Shown: positions 35,059-46,036 of the stretch, in pieces
How positions within the stretch are numbered: position 1 is the stretch's first letter
Layout: the number at the start of each line of letters is the position of its first letter
NCBI GenBank assembly: GCA_900544175.1
Contig: UQUN01000005.1
Coordinates: 42,563-106,562 of the forward strand
Origin: an uncultured Alistipes sp.
GTDB taxonomy: Bacteria; Bacteroidota; Bacteroidia; Bacteroidales; UBA932
DNA: 64,000 nucleotides
Direction: 5' to 3'
Notes under the pieces: model-generated
Seen by the model: the letters and a program-made list of their open reading frames with translations, nothing else
Database searches by the model: none
Told to the model about the DNA's origin: nothing
Translations under genes and position numbers: made by a program

Positions 35059-35310
35059 TTATTTCTGCCTGTTCTTGTAACGCTGATAGAACTTGTCCAC
35101 GCGGCCGGCAGTATCCACAAGTTTCATCTTTCCAGTATAGAAAGGATGAGAGGTATTGGAAATCTCGACCTTTACGAGCGGATATGTAACACCTTCTATA
35201 TCAATAGTCTCTCTCGTATTAACACAAGAGCGGGTGATAAACACATGCTCGTTGGACATATCCTTGAATGCTACAAGACGGTAGGATTCGGGATGTATAC
35301 CTTTTTTCAT
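35059..35310 (-). CDS. rpmE2: Ribosomal protein L31 type B
   Basis: 83 residues, MKKGIHPESYRLVAFKD, with SNTSHPFYTGKM. It lacks the CxxC zinc motif of type A L31, so it is the zinc-independent form. In bacteria with both forms, type B is used under zinc limitation. Whether a type A copy exists cannot be told from this window. It has a full promoter upstream. Confidence 0.98.
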   Translation of the reverse strand: MKKGIHPESYRLVAFKDMSNEHVFITRSCVNTRETIDIEGVTYPLVKVEISNTSHPFYTGKMKLVDTAGRVDKFYQRYKNRQK

Positions 35311-35340
35311 GTTATTGTTGTTAATTAATGTTTACCGGCG

Positions 35341-35372
35341 CAAAAGTATATCATATTTGCCTAACTCACAAA
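35341..35372 (-). promoter_or_regulatory. Promoter of rpmE2 (TTTG-N20-TACTTTTG)
   Basis: On the minus strand, TTTG (35372-35369), 20 nt, then TACTTTTG (35348-35341), 30 nt before the ATG. No Zur-like palindrome was recognised. Confidence 0.8.
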
Positions 35373-35386
35373 TTTTTTTATGCAGT

Positions 35387-36259
35387 TCAGTGCCTGTACG
35401 TGATCTCCCTCTTCTCAAGTTTTGTAGGGACATCGTCATGGTAAGTCACCTTTTCGGTCCAGTTGCCGCACGAGTCTGTCTTGAACGTAAACCGTACCTG
35501 CATCTCCGGTCTGTTCTCACCTGAAAACCTCATACCCGAGCAGAAACCATCCTCGTTGTAATCCATTTCGGTCACCATACTGCCGAACAGCAGGCTCTTG
35601 GAATCAACCGACTTTCTGCGTCCCAGAGAATCGTACCGTATGACAAACTCACTGAACTGCTTACCTTTTGAGGAATAGGTAACAGCCTCCGTATTCCGGC
35701 CCTCCGAATCATACTTCATGATCCTGTAGCCACTTGGCTCCTCCCCTTCCTTGAAAGTGAACAATGCCTTTATGCTGTCTCTGCCGAAATAATCATATTC
35801 CTCATGTTTCTTCAGACTGTCATTACCGTCCTTTACCGTCATTGACTGCAGACGCCCTCCCCGCCTGTACTTGTACACGGAAGACTCCAGGATCTTCCCG
35901 TCCGCCGACACCAACTTTGAATCGGATACCCGGCCGTTGCTTCCATACTGAATCCTCATCTCGGAGACCGGCTCACCGGACTTGTTGAAACGTTCCATAA
36001 AGGTCACCCGGCCATTGTCGTCGAACTCGAGATAGATATTGCTTGTAGATGCGGCAACAGAGGACGCCACATAACCGTCCTCCGACGAATCCACATCATA
36101 GACAATATTTCGTACTGACGCCACGTCTCCTTTCAGATCGTACCGGTCGAGGTTCATATCCATCTCCGGGGAAGGGGACGGAGCCCATGTACTGCATGAG
36201 GCAGCCACTGACAGCGACAGACAAACTGCCGCATACTTGATTGCTGAATAGTTGTTCAT
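35387..36259 (-). CDS. Lipoprotein with YD-repeat-like strands
   Basis: 290 residues with a signal and lipobox (CLSLSVAASC, Cys22). The body consists of short repeated beta units of the type 'YDSEGRNTEAVTY', 'YDYFGRDSIKAL', 'YDSLGRRKSVDS' and 'FDDNGRVTFMER', close to YD/RHS-type repeats but without a toxin tail. Such small proteins are common in Bacteroidales and probably sit in the periplasm or on the surface. It is the last gene of the minus-strand run, 6 nt after the DUF1343 gene. Function is unknown. Confidence 0.85.
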   Translation of the reverse strand: MNNYSAIKYAAVCLSLSVAASCSTWAPSPSPEMDMNLDRYDLKGDVASVRNIVYDVDSSEDGYVASSVAASTSNIYLEFDDNGRVTFMERFNKSGEPVSEMRIQYGSNGRVSDSKLVSADGKILESSVYKYRRGGRLQSMTVKDGNDSLKKHEEYDYFGRDSIKALFTFKEGEEPSGYRIMKYDSEGRNTEAVTYSSKGKQFSEFVIRYDSLGRRKSVDSKSLLFGSMVTEMDYNEDGFCSGMRFSGENRPEMQVRFTFKTDSCGNWTEKVTYHDDVPTKLEKREITYRH

Positions 36260-36265
36260 ATTACA

Positions 36266-37450
36266 TTACTGCTTGTTACTGTTTATTGTCTTGAAAGTCT
36301 TTACCCTGCCGAGCTGTTCGTCATACAGCATATACCTCCGGGCCTTGCGTATCCACTTCTGCTCTTCCACCTTTATATGTTCCTTAAGGTCTTCCCACTG
36401 CAGACCGCCAGTGACATATGAGAACATGAGAGCGTCACCCAGCACAGATGCCAGACCGTCCACGGAGACCCGGATTCCGTCTCCAACAAGTTTCCGCAGG
36501 ATTCTCAATGCATGGGCCACCGAATGGTATGGAATCCCGGGCTGCGGAAGCATCTGAAATCCGAAACAGGTCTCGTCCTTATAGCGTCCGAAACGTGGTG
36601 TGAAGACGGTCTTCCTGAGAAATACACCGGAATCCGAGAATCCGGACACATCCTCAGCATGCATGTATTCCTTCATATACGGAGCACCGAACTGCTCATA
36701 AGGCCTTGAAGTACCAGATCCGTAGCTGAGATCCGTACCCGACAGCAGAGTCATTCCGCAGTGGAAATTGGAAGTGAACAGCCCGGGAACATCAGCCCTC
36801 GGCGGAATACTCCACGGCATAAGATACTGAGTTGCAGGGCGTACCATATACGATATAATGTGAAGCGGGAACTTTGCCCCTATCTCCGAATAGAACAGAT
36901 TGGACAGTTCTCCCAATGTCAGTCCGTGCCTGTGAGGAAGTCCCTCAATTCCGGCGGTACGGTCTCCGTCTGACCCCAGAGCCGTACCTTCCACCCACCT
37001 GCCGCACATATTCTCCCTGTCAAGCACATATACAGACAACTGCAGACCGCTGCCGTGAATCAGTTGAAAGAGCTCGTAAAGAACGGATGTCACTGTATCA
37101 TACCTGGACCCTGTATCCTGATACTCAACAATCAGGGCGTCTATGTCCTCCAGCATTCCGGGCTGGAAACAGCTTTCCTGATTCTGGCGGAGAGGGATGA
37201 ATGCGCAGCCATCCAGTCCGAGATCGGCATACGACGCATCAGTTCCACATGCCTCCTGCCTCAACTCTCCGAAAATACCATCGGCGGGGAAGAATACCTT
37301 CACCAGCCGTCCCTTCTTATAAAGCTGCTCGAACAGGTACTCTCCCGTACCGGGATTCCATGCCGACTGATTGCACAGGACCGCCAGACGGCCCCGCCGT
37401 AGCACCAGGTCCTCCTGACTGTCCAGAGGCGTCGTTCTGAATGAGAACAT
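36266..37450 (-). CDS. DUF1343 (NamZ-like) protein with altered catalytic motif
   Basis: 394 residues. It matches the DUF1343 / exo-N-acetylmuramidase NamZ family by order of motifs: VLCNQSAWNPG, IDALIVEYQDTGSRYDT, VLDRENMCGRWVEG, IEGLPHRHGLTLGEL. The EHG motif thought to be catalytic in Bacillus NamZ reads ADG here (Ala56-Asp57-Gly58 in FFPADGIFG). No signal peptide is seen, although characterised members are secreted. It may be an inactive or cytoplasmic relative. It sits 2 nt after glmM, also a peptidoglycan-precursor gene, hinting at amino-sugar recycling. Family assignment is good; activity is doubtful. Confidence 0.82.
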   Translation of the reverse strand: MFSFRTTPLDSQEDLVLRRGRLAVLCNQSAWNPGTGEYLFEQLYKKGRLVKVFFPADGIFGELRQEACGTDASYADLGLDGCAFIPLRQNQESCFQPGMLEDIDALIVEYQDTGSRYDTVTSVLYELFQLIHGSGLQLSVYVLDRENMCGRWVEGTALGSDGDRTAGIEGLPHRHGLTLGELSNLFYSEIGAKFPLHIISYMVRPATQYLMPWSIPPRADVPGLFTSNFHCGMTLLSGTDLSYGSGTSRPYEQFGAPYMKEYMHAEDVSGFSDSGVFLRKTVFTPRFGRYKDETCFGFQMLPQPGIPYHSVAHALRILRKLVGDGIRVSVDGLASVLGDALMFSYVTGGLQWEDLKEHIKVEEQKWIRKARRYMLYDEQLGRVKTFKTINSNKQ

Positions 37451-37452
37451 GG

Positions 37453-38841
37453 CTAACCGATTATTTTTCGTGCGATATCCATCACCTCCGAGGCTATCCT
37501 CTCAGCAGTCATCTCATCAGAAGCCTCAGAATATACGCGTATTATCGGCTCGGTATTGGACTTGCGGAGATGGACCCACATCCTGTCCTTGTCAAAATCT
37601 ATCCTGACACCGTCTATATCCGTTATCCTCTCCGATGCAAAACGGTCCTTGATCTCCGACAATATACGGTCAATCAGACTGCGGTCAGACAATTCTATCC
37701 TGTTCTTGGAAATTACATAACGGGGCAGCGATTCCCTTACTTCCGAGACTTTGCGGCCGGACAATGCGATACTGCTCAAAAACAGAGCCGTACCTATCAA
37801 CGCATCACGTCCGTAATGCAGATCAGGCACTATCACGCCTCCGTTGCCTTCTCCGCCTATGACCGCTCCGGTACGCTTCATCTCGGTTGTGACATTGACC
37901 TCTCCGACAGCAGAAGCGGTATATGTGCAGCCGTGGGCCTCGGCCACATCCCTCAGAGCCCTGGACGAGGAAAGGTTGGAAACAGCCGGACCGGACTTCC
38001 TTGAGAGGACATAGTCGGCCACGGACACAAGCGTATACTCCTCGCCGAAAAATGTACCGTCCTCGCACACAAATGCCAGACGGTCCACGTCAGGATCCAC
38101 GGCTATGCCCAGATCGGCCTTCTCGGACGCCACTCTCGCGCACAAGTCCGTCAGATGAGACGGAAGCGGCTCGGGATTGTGGGCAAACTGCCCTGTAGGC
38201 TCGCAGTTAAGGCATACACATTCGACGCCCATGGCTTCAAGCAGTCTGGGCATGACTATGCCTCCTACCGAATTGACCGCATCCACAACCACTTTGAAAT
38301 GCCTTTTCCTTACAGCATCCACATTTACCAGCGGATAGTCGAGAACCGCCTTAATATGCATATCGGTAAACTCCTTCTCCGTATAAGAGCCGAGACTGTC
38401 CACATCACAATATGCGAATTCTCCGTTCTCGGCCGAACGAACCAGTTCCGCACCCTCCTCGGCATTGAGAAACTCCCCGTGCCCGTTCAGCAGCTTGAGT
38501 GCGTTCCACTGCCTCGGATTATGGGACGCAGTGAGTATGATGCCTCCGTCTGCCTTTTCGAAGACAACCGCCATCTCCACTGTCGGAGTGGTTGCCAGTC
38601 CTGCATCCACTACATCTATCCCGCATGATCTGAGAGTACCGCAGACGATACTGCTCACCATCGGTCCCGACAGACGGGCATCCCTGCCCACGACGACCTT
38701 AAGCCTCCTGTCTCCGCAGCGGCTGTGCAGCATCCCCGAATATGCCGATACAAACCTGACTATATCCAGCGGAGTAAGGGCATCGCCGCACGCCCCGCCT
38801 ATTGTTCCACGTATTCCTGAAATCGATTTGATGAGTGTCAT
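37453..38841 (-). CDS. glmM: Phosphoglucosamine mutase (or related phosphohexomutase)
   Basis: 462 residues. The active-site phospho-Ser lies in ILTASHNPRQWNALK (about 100-114), the metal loop in DPDVDRLAF, sugar-binding in GGEGNGGVI, and phosphate-binding in RKSNTEPIIRVYSEA. These match GlmM, which converts glucosamine 6-phosphate to the 1-phosphate for UDP-GlcNAc. The start phrase SISGIRGTIGG is the Bacteroidota form. Phosphomannomutase activity cannot be excluded by eye. It lies between batE and the DUF1343 gene. Confidence 0.93.
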   Translation of the reverse strand: MTLIKSISGIRGTIGGACGDALTPLDIVRFVSAYSGMLHSRCGDRRLKVVVGRDARLSGPMVSSIVCGTLRSCGIDVVDAGLATTPTVEMAVVFEKADGGIILTASHNPRQWNALKLLNGHGEFLNAEEGAELVRSAENGEFAYCDVDSLGSYTEKEFTDMHIKAVLDYPLVNVDAVRKRHFKVVVDAVNSVGGIVMPRLLEAMGVECVCLNCEPTGQFAHNPEPLPSHLTDLCARVASEKADLGIAVDPDVDRLAFVCEDGTFFGEEYTLVSVADYVLSRKSGPAVSNLSSSRALRDVAEAHGCTYTASAVGEVNVTTEMKRTGAVIGGEGNGGVIVPDLHYGRDALIGTALFLSSIALSGRKVSEVRESLPRYVISKNRIELSDRSLIDRILSEIKDRFASERITDIDGVRIDFDKDRMWVHLRKSNTEPIIRVYSEASDEMTAERIASEVMDIARKIIG

Positions 38842-38852
38842 AGTCCTATATT

Positions 38853-39614
38853 TTAAATTATTTCCAAGTCTTTATTTTCCATCCAGCCCTGCCTGCCATC
38901 CGAAAGTTCTATCCGGATCCAGTCTCCGAGGGTATCCACGACAGTGACCTTCGTACCCTCATGCAGTATGAAGAGAGACTGGTCCGTAGAACTGGGCGAG
39001 CTCTTGACACTGCAGACCGGCACAGTCACCACTCCCTCGTTCCCGTTCTCCGCTACGGAACGAAGACTGAAAGCGGACACAGCCGATATGATCACGAATA
39101 CAGACGCCACTATCGCCAGAGCAAAAGCCGTCCTGCGCAGCGGAAGGGAACCGGAGAACCGGAATACCAGCACCAGAACCGCCACTGCAAGCAGCAGCAC
39201 CATTGCCGTCCAGGCCCATGCATCCGAGGACATCAAATCCCGGAACGACCTGGCCCATGTGACAAGGATGAACTCCGGCACGTCCTCTATCCTGTCCACA
39301 GTATTCTCCATCGCTTTCCCGAGATTGAATGCCGCATCCTCATAGGACGGTTCGAGCTTCAGTGCCTTCTCGTAGTAAAGTATGGACTTGCCAAGAAAAT
39401 GCCCGGTCTTGTAGTAACTGTTAGCTATATTGTAATACAGCTCGGGAGACTCGTATCCCAGTTTCTCTATAGCCGTAAATCCGGCGACAGCAGCCTCGAA
39501 ATCTCCGGCCGCATAATCCGCTGCCGCCTTGTTCCAGAGTGAGTCAGGACTCTGCGCCGACATCACAAGCGGCATAAGCGGCACCAATATGGATAGTACA
39601 AGCAATCGTTTCAT
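38853..39614 (-). CDS. batE: BatE: TPR and SH3-like aerotolerance operon protein
   Basis: 253 residues: signal peptide (MKRLLVLSILVPLMPLVMSAQ), TPRs at about 25-105 (ELYYNIANSYYKTG, ILYYEKALKLEPSYEDAAFNLG), two transmembrane helices (about 133-150 and 162-183), and a C-terminal SH3-type domain (GTKVTVVDTLGDWIRIELSDGRQGWM). This order is typical of BatE. It is last of the Bat genes, 6 nt after batD. The Bat complex helps Bacteroidota survive oxygen or envelope stress by an unknown mechanism. Confidence 0.9.
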   Translation of the reverse strand: MKRLLVLSILVPLMPLVMSAQSPDSLWNKAAADYAAGDFEAAVAGFTAIEKLGYESPELYYNIANSYYKTGHFLGKSILYYEKALKLEPSYEDAAFNLGKAMENTVDRIEDVPEFILVTWARSFRDLMSSDAWAWTAMVLLLAVAVLVLVFRFSGSLPLRRTAFALAIVASVFVIISAVSAFSLRSVAENGNEGVVTVPVCSVKSSPSSTDQSLFILHEGTKVTVVDTLGDWIRIELSDGRQGWMENKDLEII

Positions 39615-39620
39615 CTGATA

Positions 39621-41435
39621 TCAACTTTCTATTTCTGAAATAACCTTTTCTGCCTGACGGTAGTCCCTGTCCATCGCATCCGTTCCCCCTGCCGGAGCAT
39701 ATCTGGCATACTCACAGGCATCCAGCAGGTCGAACAGTTCCTTTACAGTCTCTCCGCTCCTGCCTCTGGCCTTAAGCTCATCCTCAATTCTATCACGCGT
39801 AAGGTCAGCCACCGGCAGCATCAGCTTGTCCGACACATAACCTTCCACAGCCTTATGCAGCTCCTCATAGAATGCTGAATAAAGCCCCTGCTTCAAGAAC
39901 ATGGACGCATTCTTCAGACGTGCCCGAGCAACCTTCAATGCCTTGCGGTTCCTGGTTCCGGCCACGTCACCCCTGCGCTCTGCCATTCTGGCAAGCAGAA
40001 TCCATGATACCACGAACAGAATTATCGTCAGAAGCGGTACCACGTATATGACCGGCGTGTCCACAACAAGCCTTCCGGACGCGCGAAGTCTCCCAGGGGA
40101 AGTTGCCATGAAACGGATGTCCTCACCTATGTTTTTGACACTCTGCTTGTTCACTCCGGACGGAATGACGGCGGCATCTGTCCTGTTTCCTTCTCCCACC
40201 TTGATTTCAAGAGGTTCCGAAGAAATAGTCCTGTAACGGCCGGAGGATATGTCGTAATACGTGAACTCCACAGGAGACATGCTGAATGTCCCCGGAGCCC
40301 TCGGTATGAACGGATACTCGAACGTGACAGTTCCGGACGAACCGGAGCCACCGGCCTTTATGTTGTCCGTCTTCTTCATGTCGTACACCTCGAAATCTGA
40401 CGGAAAACTGATTTCAGGAGCATTTATAAGACCGAGATTGCCTGTCCCTGACACAGTCACCTTCAAGGAGGATGCCTCATGGGCGCTCACACTGTCCTTG
40501 TCGAAAGACACCGACATGCTGAACGATCCTACTCCTCCGGTAAATGACTCAGGAGCCCCGGACGGAAGCGGGGAGACGTGTATTGTCACCGGCTCACTGG
40601 TCACTCTCTTGCGGACAGTCTGATACGAGTCGAAGAAATCATCGAAGACAGATCTCGGCCCGGAACGCCGGCTCCTGACCTGCAGCAGGCACACCAGTTC
40701 CGCCGGATCAATGCTCAGGTCTCCTGTCTGCTGAGGAAGAAGCATATATCGGCATAGAAGGGCAGCATTGTATATGTCCCCGTCATATTTTTCCCTCTCA
40801 AAATGTATGTTCTGAGGTGAATCTGTCTCCTGGCTCCAGAAACCGTCAAACGACGGAAAACGCACATCCTCGAATCCGGATATCGTAGAGGACTGCACAT
40901 AAAGTTTCAACGTTGCTGTCACCGGCTCACCCACAACGGCCTTGGTCTTGCTCACTGTCAGTACAAGCTTTATGTCATCACCGGCACTAAGCGTAGCCGA
41001 CTCCTGGCCATTTCCAGAATCCTGACGGGTACCCTTTATCACCTCCACTGTCTTTGTCCCACTTTCATACAACTTGCCGCCTATCTTCACAGAAGCTGAC
41101 GGTATCGTCACATATCCTTCAGTGCCCACACTTACTGTATAGGTATAGCTCTGCGTACGGACAGTGCTGCTCTTTCCATTGCTGCTCTGGAAACTCATCG
41201 AAGTGGACGGAGCCGGTCCGGCAAGCACTTCCATTCCTTCAAGATCCGGTAAGGAGAAATCCGACACACGGCCATCCTCATACGTCGCCACATACATGAT
41301 ACTGAATATCTCCCCCGTGGAGACCACAGAGGGTGCCTCTATGGTGAAGGAATCCTGCGCTGCGGAAGGCAGCACGCATGCCGTACACGCCAACAGGGAT
41401 ATAACAATTCTTCTTATTATTCCTATCTTCTTCAT
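39621..41435 (-). CDS. batD: BatD: aerotolerance membrane protein
   Basis: 604 residues. Signal peptide, then repeated beta-sandwich domains (QDSFTIEAPSVVSTGEIF, DDIKLVLTVSKTKAVVGEPVTATLKLY), a transmembrane helix near 450 (VIYVVPLLTIILFVVSWILL) and a cytoplasmic helical tail. The large periplasmic part is standard for BatD ('oxygen tolerance' family). It begins 1 nt after the batBC stop codon. Role in the complex is not known biochemically. Confidence 0.93.
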   Translation of the reverse strand: MKKIGIIRRIVISLLACTACVLPSAAQDSFTIEAPSVVSTGEIFSIMYVATYEDGRVSDFSLPDLEGMEVLAGPAPSTSMSFQSSNGKSSTVRTQSYTYTVSVGTEGYVTIPSASVKIGGKLYESGTKTVEVIKGTRQDSGNGQESATLSAGDDIKLVLTVSKTKAVVGEPVTATLKLYVQSSTISGFEDVRFPSFDGFWSQETDSPQNIHFEREKYDGDIYNAALLCRYMLLPQQTGDLSIDPAELVCLLQVRSRRSGPRSVFDDFFDSYQTVRKRVTSEPVTIHVSPLPSGAPESFTGGVGSFSMSVSFDKDSVSAHEASSLKVTVSGTGNLGLINAPEISFPSDFEVYDMKKTDNIKAGGSGSSGTVTFEYPFIPRAPGTFSMSPVEFTYYDISSGRYRTISSEPLEIKVGEGNRTDAAVIPSGVNKQSVKNIGEDIRFMATSPGRLRASGRLVVDTPVIYVVPLLTIILFVVSWILLARMAERRGDVAGTRNRKALKVARARLKNASMFLKQGLYSAFYEELHKAVEGYVSDKLMLPVADLTRDRIEDELKARGRSGETVKELFDLLDACEYARYAPAGGTDAMDRDYRQAEKVISEIES

Positions 41436-41436
41436 C

Positions 41437-43196
<1,760 letters not shown>

Positions 43197-43200
<4 letters not shown>

Positions 43201-44192
43201 GCTATCCTCCTTGCTGCGAAAATTCTCAAAACTATCTCCAAAAGGAACGCGGCCAGAGCCAGCACGGCGAAACGGCCGAATTCCTCTGTATATACCGGAA
43301 ATGAGTCAACCGTTATCCTGACCTTCTCCATCTGATTGATTTCCCCGTAGATCTGCATCAGCTTGGTGTTGTCCGTAGCCCTGAAGTACTGTCCTCCCGT
43401 CTCCTCAGCCACCTGTCTGAGCAGTTCCTCGTCTATCTCCACGTCCACGTTCATCACCTGTACCCCGAAAGGAGTCATCACCGGATAAGGAGCCTTTCCA
43501 TGTGCCCCCACACCTATAGTATATACCCTTACTCCATAAGTCTTGGCAATCTCGGCGGCTGTCTGCGGCGTGATCTCTCCGCTGTTGTTGACTCCGTCTG
43601 TCAGCAGTATCACTACACGGCTCTTGGCCTTGGAATCCTTCAGGCGCGCCACTGCGTTGGCAAGTCCGTTACCTATGGCCGTCCCGTCATCTATAAGGCC
43701 GCACTCTATCTCCTTTATCAGGTTGATCAGTGTTGCCCTGTCCGTAGTCAGCGGGGACTGTGTATAGCTTTCTCCGGCAAAAACCACGACTCCTATCCGG
43801 TCAGAAGGTCTCTGCGATATGAACTCTATGGCAATATTCTTGGCCGCCTCTATCCTGTCGGGAGTAAAATCCCTTGCCAGCATACTGGTAGACACATCCA
43901 GAGCCAGCACTATGTCTATGCCTTCCGCGTCGGTCTTGGTCACGTTGGATGATGACCTCGGTCTCGCAATGGCTATTATAATCAACGCAACGGTTATCAT
44001 GCGCAGCACGAACGGCAGATGTCTCAGGACACCGGCCGGACCGGCACTCCGCCGCCCCAGTCCGGCTGTCGTCGACAAGGATACATACGGCCTTTTCCTG
44101 CGCAGTTGAGACCACACATAGCCCGCTGCCATCGGTACAAGGAGAAATTCCAGGTACAGCACCCATGGATATTCGAAAAACATGTCACTCAT
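43197..44192 (-). CDS. batA: BatA: VWA-domain aerotolerance protein
   Basis: 331 residues. Two N-terminal transmembrane helices (about 8-25 and 60-77), a VWA domain with the MIDAS DVSTSM and LLTDGVNNSG, and a C-terminal helix (FAVLALAAFLLEIVLRIF). BatA and BatB are paralogous membrane VWA proteins. Its stop overlaps the batBC start by 4 nt. Confidence 0.95.
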
Positions 44193-45186
44193 CTTTTTTA
44201 TCAGCCTCCAGTTCCTGCATGAATGTATCGTTCACAAATCTTACAGCGACAGGGACGGCATTCTCATTATCGGCCTCCGATGCCATATATTTGGCGAACT
44301 TGACGAGATCCGCCGTAGTGAAAAGTTCCCTGACAGCCTCGAAATCGGACGGGGAGATTTCCTTGGTGGACAGGTCCGACAATATCTCGTTTGAAGTACG
44401 CTCTATGGTCCTGATCCCGAAACGTCGTTCAATATAGACCCTGAGAGTGTCGGTTATATCCGTATAATACTGCTTCTCCTTGCCTTTCTGCCACAATTTC
44501 TCACTTCTTATCCTGTCCAGGTCTCTCAAAGCCACTATGTGAGGAGGATCCTCATGGCCCGGCTTGCTTCCGAAGAGCGGCCGGCTCTTCCTGCGTCCTG
44601 ATATCAGGCGGAATATGAGGTACACTGCGGCCGCAGCCGCCACTGCAATCAACACCCAGGGGTACACTTCCTTGAAAGTCACAGGATAACGGAACTGGGG
44701 CCTGATACCGTACATCTTGTAGGAAGCCGTATCGACAGGTATGGTTGTCACTTCAAGAGGCACTTCCGGAAGTCTCATGGTATCAGCCGCCTCCCCGTGC
44801 CTGTAGAAATAAACCACCAGAGGCGGAAGCATGTAGCTGCCGCTGTCAAAAGACGTGATCAGGGCTGTTGTCTCCACTTTTGAGAAATCCCTGCCCCTGT
44901 CCACCGTATCAATCTTGAACCCGCCTATAAGCTCGACTCCCGGAACTACATACCCGGACATCGAGTCTATGCTGACGGTCATGCCGCGAGGCACCTTTAT
45001 CTCCGATTTCCACTCAACCTGATCACCTATGAGTATAGTGTCCCTTGACACGGAAGCCGAAAGTATCTCCTGAGCTGAGACGGCCGCCGCAGACATCACC
45101 GCCAACACCGCCACAGCGGCCGCGGCACGCAATCTGCCCACTATTCTACGCCCTTGTCTTGAAAAGGGCGACAAGACTCCTGACAT
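44185..45186 (-). CDS. Bat-operon membrane protein of unknown function
   Basis: 333 residues as read from the ATG at 45186, which overlaps the DUF58 gene by 41 nt. A GTG at 45141 would start just after that gene's stop and directly before the signal (RLRAAAAVAVLAVMSAAAVSAQ). A beta-rich periplasmic part (about 40-155) resembles BatD-type domains, then a transmembrane helix (about 178-195) and a cytoplasmic helical region (DTLRVYIERRFGIRTIERTSNEIL). A protein of this shape is usual at this place in the Bat operon. It overlaps batA by 8 nt. Confidence 0.85.
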   Translation of the reverse strand: MSGVLSPFSRQGRRIVGRLRAAAAVAVLAVMSAAAVSAQEILSASVSRDTILIGDQVEWKSEIKVPRGMTVSIDSMSGYVVPGVELIGGFKIDTVDRGRDFSKVETTALITSFDSGSYMLPPLVVYFYRHGEAADTMRLPEVPLEVTTIPVDTASYKMYGIRPQFRYPVTFKEVYPWVLIAVAAAAAVYLIFRLISGRRKSRPLFGSKPGHEDPPHIVALRDLDRIRSEKLWQKGKEKQYYTDITDTLRVYIERRFGIRTIERTSNEILSDLSTKEISPSDFEAVRELFTTADLVKFAKYMASEADNENAVPVAVRFVNDTFMQELEADKKDE

Positions 45187-46033
45187 AATCCTGATCCGTT
45201 CTTATACTGACTGTATCCACTTTGTATTTTCTAAGCAGCACAAGGGTCTCCTGATAAGCCCCCGCCGCCCATCGCGCATAATGATCCCTGACCGATTTCA
45301 GGGATGTATCAACGTACTGTATCCGACCTGTCTCATTGTCCCTGACAGGTATCAGCCCCACATCAGGAAGACTGCGGTCCCTCTCGTCATATATGTTGAT
45401 TACGGATATATCGTGCCGGTTCACGGCCACTTTCAAGGCATCCTCGTAATTGGGATGCATGGTCTCCTTGTCCACGTCCAGCATATCCGAAAGAAGGAAG
45501 GCAGTGCAGCGTTTCTTTATCGCATTTGTAAGGTAACGGAGCGCCTCTCCTATATCGGTACCTTTCTCCTGAGGCCTGAACTCCAGAACCTCCCTGATGA
45601 TTCTGAGAAGATGGCTGCGCCCTTTCTTCGGCGGAATGAACTTCTCCACCCTCGTACTGAAGAACAACGCCCCCACCTTGTCATTGTTGCTGGACGCCGA
45701 GAACGACAGCACGGCGGCAATCTCGGCGGCAAGCTCCTTCTTGGTCTTGGAAACAGTGCCGAAAAGTCCCGAGGCACTGGCGTCTATCAGAAGCATCACT
45801 GTCAGTTCCCTTTCCTCCTCGAACACCTTTATGTGAGGGACTCCGGTACGGGCCGTCACATTCCAGTCCATATTGCGGACATCATCCCCCGGCTGATACT
45901 CCCTCACCTCGCTGAACGCCATACCGCGTCCCTTGAACGCAGAATGATATTCGCCCGCGAAGATCTGACTTGAAAGAGCCTTGGTCTTGATCTCGATCTT
46001 CCTTACTTTCCTCAACAGTTCGTTGCTGTCCAT
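45146..46033 (-). CDS. DUF58 domain protein of the Bat operon
   Basis: 295 residues. The DUF58 core YQPGDDVRNMDWNVTARTG lies at about 48-66, followed by a VWA-like fold starting LLIDASASGLFG. No transmembrane helix is seen, so it is cytosolic. DUF58 proteins pair with MoxR ATPases, as here, where moxR is 3 nt upstream. The pair is thought to assemble or activate the VWA partners BatA and BatB. Confidence 0.93.
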   Translation of the reverse strand: MDSNELLRKVRKIEIKTKALSSQIFAGEYHSAFKGRGMAFSEVREYQPGDDVRNMDWNVTARTGVPHIKVFEEERELTVMLLIDASASGLFGTVSKTKKELAAEIAAVLSFSASSNNDKVGALFFSTRVEKFIPPKKGRSHLLRIIREVLEFRPQEKGTDIGEALRYLTNAIKKRCTAFLLSDMLDVDKETMHPNYEDALKVAVNRHDISVINIYDERDRSLPDVGLIPVRDNETGRIQYVDTSLKSVRDHYARWAAGAYQETLVLLRKYKVDTVSIRTDQDYVRSLVALFKTRA

Positions 46034-46036
46034 AGA

